Source: Nitrobacter sp. Nb-311A (GTDB lineage Bacteria > Pseudomonadota > Alphaproteobacteria > Rhizobiales > Xanthobacteraceae). Taken from it: a stretch of DNA of 56,574 nucleotides. A program made the position numbers and the translations under genes. The notes under the pieces are model-generated. The model worked only from the letters and a program-made list of their open reading frames with translations, was not told the DNA's origin and made no database searches. This document shows, piece by piece, positions 55,301 to 56,574 of the stretch (its first letter is position 1; the number at the start of each line of letters is the position of its first letter). The stretch covers positions 1 through 56,574 of the forward strand of contig NZ_AAMY01000023.1 in the NCBI RefSeq assembly GCF_000152905.1. Reading direction: 5' to 3'.

Positions 55301-55350
55301 TTGGCCCGTCCGTGGTGCCGCTGTCGCGCGGCCGCTCCGCCGCGGAGTGA
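52306..55350 (+). CDS. macB: MacB-ExbB fusion: ABC exporter joined to TonB-system motor subunit
   Basis: One unbroken 1014-codon frame encodes two normally separate proteins. Residues 1-230 are the MacB ATPase: Walker A GASGSGKST, signature LSGGQQQR, Walker B AVILADEPTG. Residues 265-645 are the MacB membrane part with its periplasmic domain and the FtsX-type helices, ending FRGARLDP. The frame then continues VVALAVLAIAAPAAAQQ, which looks like the signal peptide of ExbB. A ~120-residue Ala/Pro/Ser linker follows, and then a complete ExbB (helix near 785, LLATIGATAPFVGLFGTVWG and ALGLVAAIPAVIIYNVFAR). An in-frame ATG at 54199 could also start ExbB separately (MPAFRGARLDPVV). MacB and ExbB functions are each expected to be intact. 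Confidence 0.88.
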   Translation: MSALHVPLIELKGICRSYRSGDVITRALRGVDLSIHAGEFVAIVGASGSGKSTLMNVIGLIDRPTRGTYRFAGQDVAGLDRDGLASLRRNSFGFIFQQYHLIPTVSALGNVEMPAVHAGAPRAYRHRRAAALLARLGLASRMVNRPSQLSGGQQQRVSIARALMNGGAVILADEPTGALDSKSGVEVLAILKELSAAGHTVILITHDPKVAAAAERIIRIEDGLIASDSGCGVHAVLPSFAANTARPGNDAAPAFWGWLEEAVRSAFAALAVNPARTALTLSGIVIGVASVVAMMAIGRGAQVSYMEQASAIGTNWVVVGRVGESAATSLPLTPADAEAIKDLDNVSGSMPAMWEMATFQRGNVSLSAEVIGTTAEFRTVHNWNAAKGAFFTREDELSGSAVMLLGSTVALKLFPGIADPSGRSALVNNVPFLVTGVLEDKGLSARGTDRNNNMVMPLRTAATRLFGKDDLSEIVVSIADMSRLRETKDAIKTLLIRRHGREDFYIHDAASAFQKAEDERRSSNLLLGAIAAISMLVGGIGIMNIMLITVAERTREIGVRAAIGARTADILGQFLTEAIVLSAIGGVVGLLLGVLIGIAAATLFGMTVIFSITAAVGAVAGAVVMGTLFGFMPAFRGARLDPVVALAVLAIAAPAAAQQHGSHPAAASPAQPSSSVPASSQATSSQASTPAQPSAKPSSASPPTSVAPAVPSASGPASATSPPAAEAASGEASPSSPPSSDAAAATSSDAAAPLDQSAPAAAPSPAPNASSSTLPQDLSPWGMFMQADIIVKAVMIGLAFASLVTWTIWLARGVELAASRRRAQSCLRKLERAGTLAAARAEIAEGWTGKGPVSDLMEAAENECRRSNDLSSEGIKERLAIALSRIEAKAGRDIARGTGLLATIGATAPFVGLFGTVWGIMNAFIGISHSKTTNLAVVAPGIAEALLATALGLVAAIPAVIIYNVFARALSSYRALLSDASGEIIQHISRDLERQERGLGPSVVPLSRGRSAAE

Positions 55351-55356
55351 TGCGCC

Positions 55357-55839
55357 ATGGGGGTATCGCTGAAGAACCCGCAGGACGGCGGCATCGACGA
55401 GCTGAGCGAAATCAACGTCACGCCGTTCATCGACGTGATGCTGGTGCTGCTGATCATCTTCATGGTGGCGGCGCCGTTGTCGACGGTGGACGTCGCGGTC
55501 GACCTGCCGGTGTCGAACGCGCAGCCGCAGCCGCGTCCCGACAAGCCGGTGTTTTTGACGGTGAAGCAGGACCTGGGGCTGGCGCTCGGCAATGAGGAGG
55601 TGCCGCGCAACGCGCTTCAGGCGACGCTGGACCAGCAGACCGGCAATGACCGCGAGCAGCGGGTGTTCCTGCGCGCCGACGGGACGGTGGCCTACAGCGA
55701 GCTGATGAAGGTGATGAACCTGTTGCGCGAGGCCGGCTATCTCAAGATCGCGCTGGTCGGGCTTGAGGACACCGGACAGGCGCAGGCGGGTGGCGTGGCC
55801 GCCGGTAGCAGCGTGCCGGCGGCGGCGTCGCAGCCATGA
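55357..55839 (+). CDS. exbD: Biopolymer transport protein ExbD
   Basis: ExbD forms the proton channel of the TonB motor with ExbB. The 160-residue protein has the conserved start EINVTPFIDVMLVLLIIFMV, including the essential Asp in the membrane helix, and a periplasmic domain (VFLRADGTVAYSELMKVMNL) with a longer Ala/Gly tail. It lies 6 bp after the MacB-ExbB stop. Its own stop overlaps the tonB start by ATGA. Confidence 0.95.
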   Translation: MGVSLKNPQDGGIDELSEINVTPFIDVMLVLLIIFMVAAPLSTVDVAVDLPVSNAQPQPRPDKPVFLTVKQDLGLALGNEEVPRNALQATLDQQTGNDREQRVFLRADGTVAYSELMKVMNLLREAGYLKIALVGLEDTGQAQAGGVAAGSSVPAAASQP

Positions 55840-56574
55840 GGATCGACTGGCGCGATCCGGACGGGCGGCCCGAGGGCGCGGTGACGAGGGCCGCGGCGCT
55901 GCGCTGGACCGCGGCCGGGCTTGCGGTGGTCGCGCTGCATGCCGGCGGCATCTGGCTGGCGCTGCACTGGCCGGCGCAGGCGGAGGCGCCGGGCGATCCG
56001 CCGGCCGCGATCATGATGGAGCTGGCGCCGCTGGCGGTGGCGCCCGAGGCGCCGCAGCAGGACATCGCGCCGGGGCCGCAGATGGTGGAGGCCGAGGAGC
56101 AGCCTGACGAACCGGACAAGCCGGTCGAGGAAAAGCCCGATCCGACGCCGCCGGAGGTGAAGGAGGCCGAGGTCAAGCTGCCGGAAACCCCGAAGGTGGA
56201 GAAGGCGGAGGTGGTGCTGCCGGCCAAGGTCGAGCCCAAGCCGAAACCGAAGCCGAAGAAGAAAAAGCAGAAGAAGGCGCCGCGCACCACCGCGCCGCAG
56301 AGTTCGCAGGCGCAGCGCGCCGATCGTGCGGCCGCGCCGGCCGCGGGCATGGCGTCGTCGATGTCGCCGGCCTCGTGGAAGGGCGCCTTGATGGCGCATC
56401 TCAACCGCCACAAGCGCTTCCCCTCCGGCGCCGGCGCCGGCGTCGCCACCGTCGCGTTCACCATCGACCGCTCCGGCCGGGTGCTGTCGGCGCGCCTGGT
56501 GCGCTCCGCCGGAGATGGTATGCTCGATGCCGAGGCGGTGTCGCTGCCGCGCCGCGCCAGCCCCGTCCCGGCTC
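55836..56574 (+). CDS. tonB: TonB energy transducer, partial (runs off the right edge)
   Basis: The ATG at 55836 overlaps the exbD stop. The 246 codons present encode an N-terminal membrane helix (WTAAGLAVVALHAGGIWLAL), a long Pro/Glu/Lys spacer (KVEPKPKPKPKKKKQKKAP) and most of the C-terminal TonB domain (LMAHLNRHKRFPSGAGAGVA, VLSARLVRSAGDGMLDAEAV). The last ~25 residues lie beyond the window. It is the second TonB in the region and the one in operon with ExbB and ExbD. Confidence 0.92.
   Translation, partial: MRIDWRDPDGRPEGAVTRAAALRWTAAGLAVVALHAGGIWLALHWPAQAEAPGDPPAAIMMELAPLAVAPEAPQQDIAPGPQMVEAEEQPDEPDKPVEEKPDPTPPEVKEAEVKLPETPKVEKAEVVLPAKVEPKPKPKPKKKKQKKAPRTTAPQSSQAQRADRAAAPAAGMASSMSPASWKGALMAHLNRHKRFPSGAGAGVATVAFTIDRSGRVLSARLVRSAGDGMLDAEAVSLPRRASPVPA

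Overview
The window reads as the chromosome of a GC-rich alphaproteobacterium, most likely in the Bradyrhizobium/Nitrobacter/Rhodopseudomonas group (Nitrobacteraceae). The reasons are codon use, several small secreted or cytoplasmic protein families typical of that group, the recurring AGCATGATCCCGAAAAG hairpin repeats, and the iron-transport gene order. The genus is not decided by what I can see.

The left half (1-24600) is accessory and mobile. It opens with a complete IS21-family element (istA/istB) that has cut off the front of an OLD-family nuclease gene. That remnant overlaps a UvrD-like helicase gene, a pair resembling the Gabija defence system. After a gene interrupted by an in-frame stop comes a 6.5-kb block bracketed by two copies of an imperfect ~128-bp direct repeat. 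The block holds a divergent XRE regulator plus ImmA-type metalloprotease, a DUF2188 protein, and a complete type III CBASS operon: TRIP13-like ATPase, two HORMA-type proteins, a CD-NTase and a nuclease-SAVED effector. Beyond the right repeat are a tyrosine integrase cut off by a second, decayed IS21 copy, the front of a TonB-dependent receptor cut off by the same IS, an intact FecCD-type permease, and fragments of TrbI, an unknown protein and a Fic protein. Then come an IS3-family element and a 40-repeat CRISPR array with 36-bp repeats and 30-bp spacers. A second IS3-family element sits inside one spacer with a 3-bp target duplication. No cas gene lies in the window.

The middle (24600-42700) is chromosomal: a ZIP-type metal transporter, an ATP-grasp enzyme with an NAD-dependent epimerase, a SulP anion transporter, tRNA-Thr, tRNA-Tyr and tRNA-Gly, RlmB, an M15 peptidase, and many very small genes. 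One of these resembles the Acb2/Tad1 hairpin family of anti-CBASS sponges. Three two-hairpin intergenic repeats lie here.

The right part (42700-56574) is an iron-acquisition region: a TonB protein, a DUF3016 protein, a FecI-FecR-FecA-like regulator/receptor set, a PepSY membrane protein with two small partners, a MacA-like adaptor, a single reading frame that joins a full MacB to a full ExbB, ExbD, and a second TonB that runs off the end. From the PepSY gene on, most genes overlap by ATGA, so they look like one transcript. The MacB-ExbB fusion, the repeat-bracketed CBASS block, the Acb2-like protein and the cas-less CRISPR array are the most notable items.
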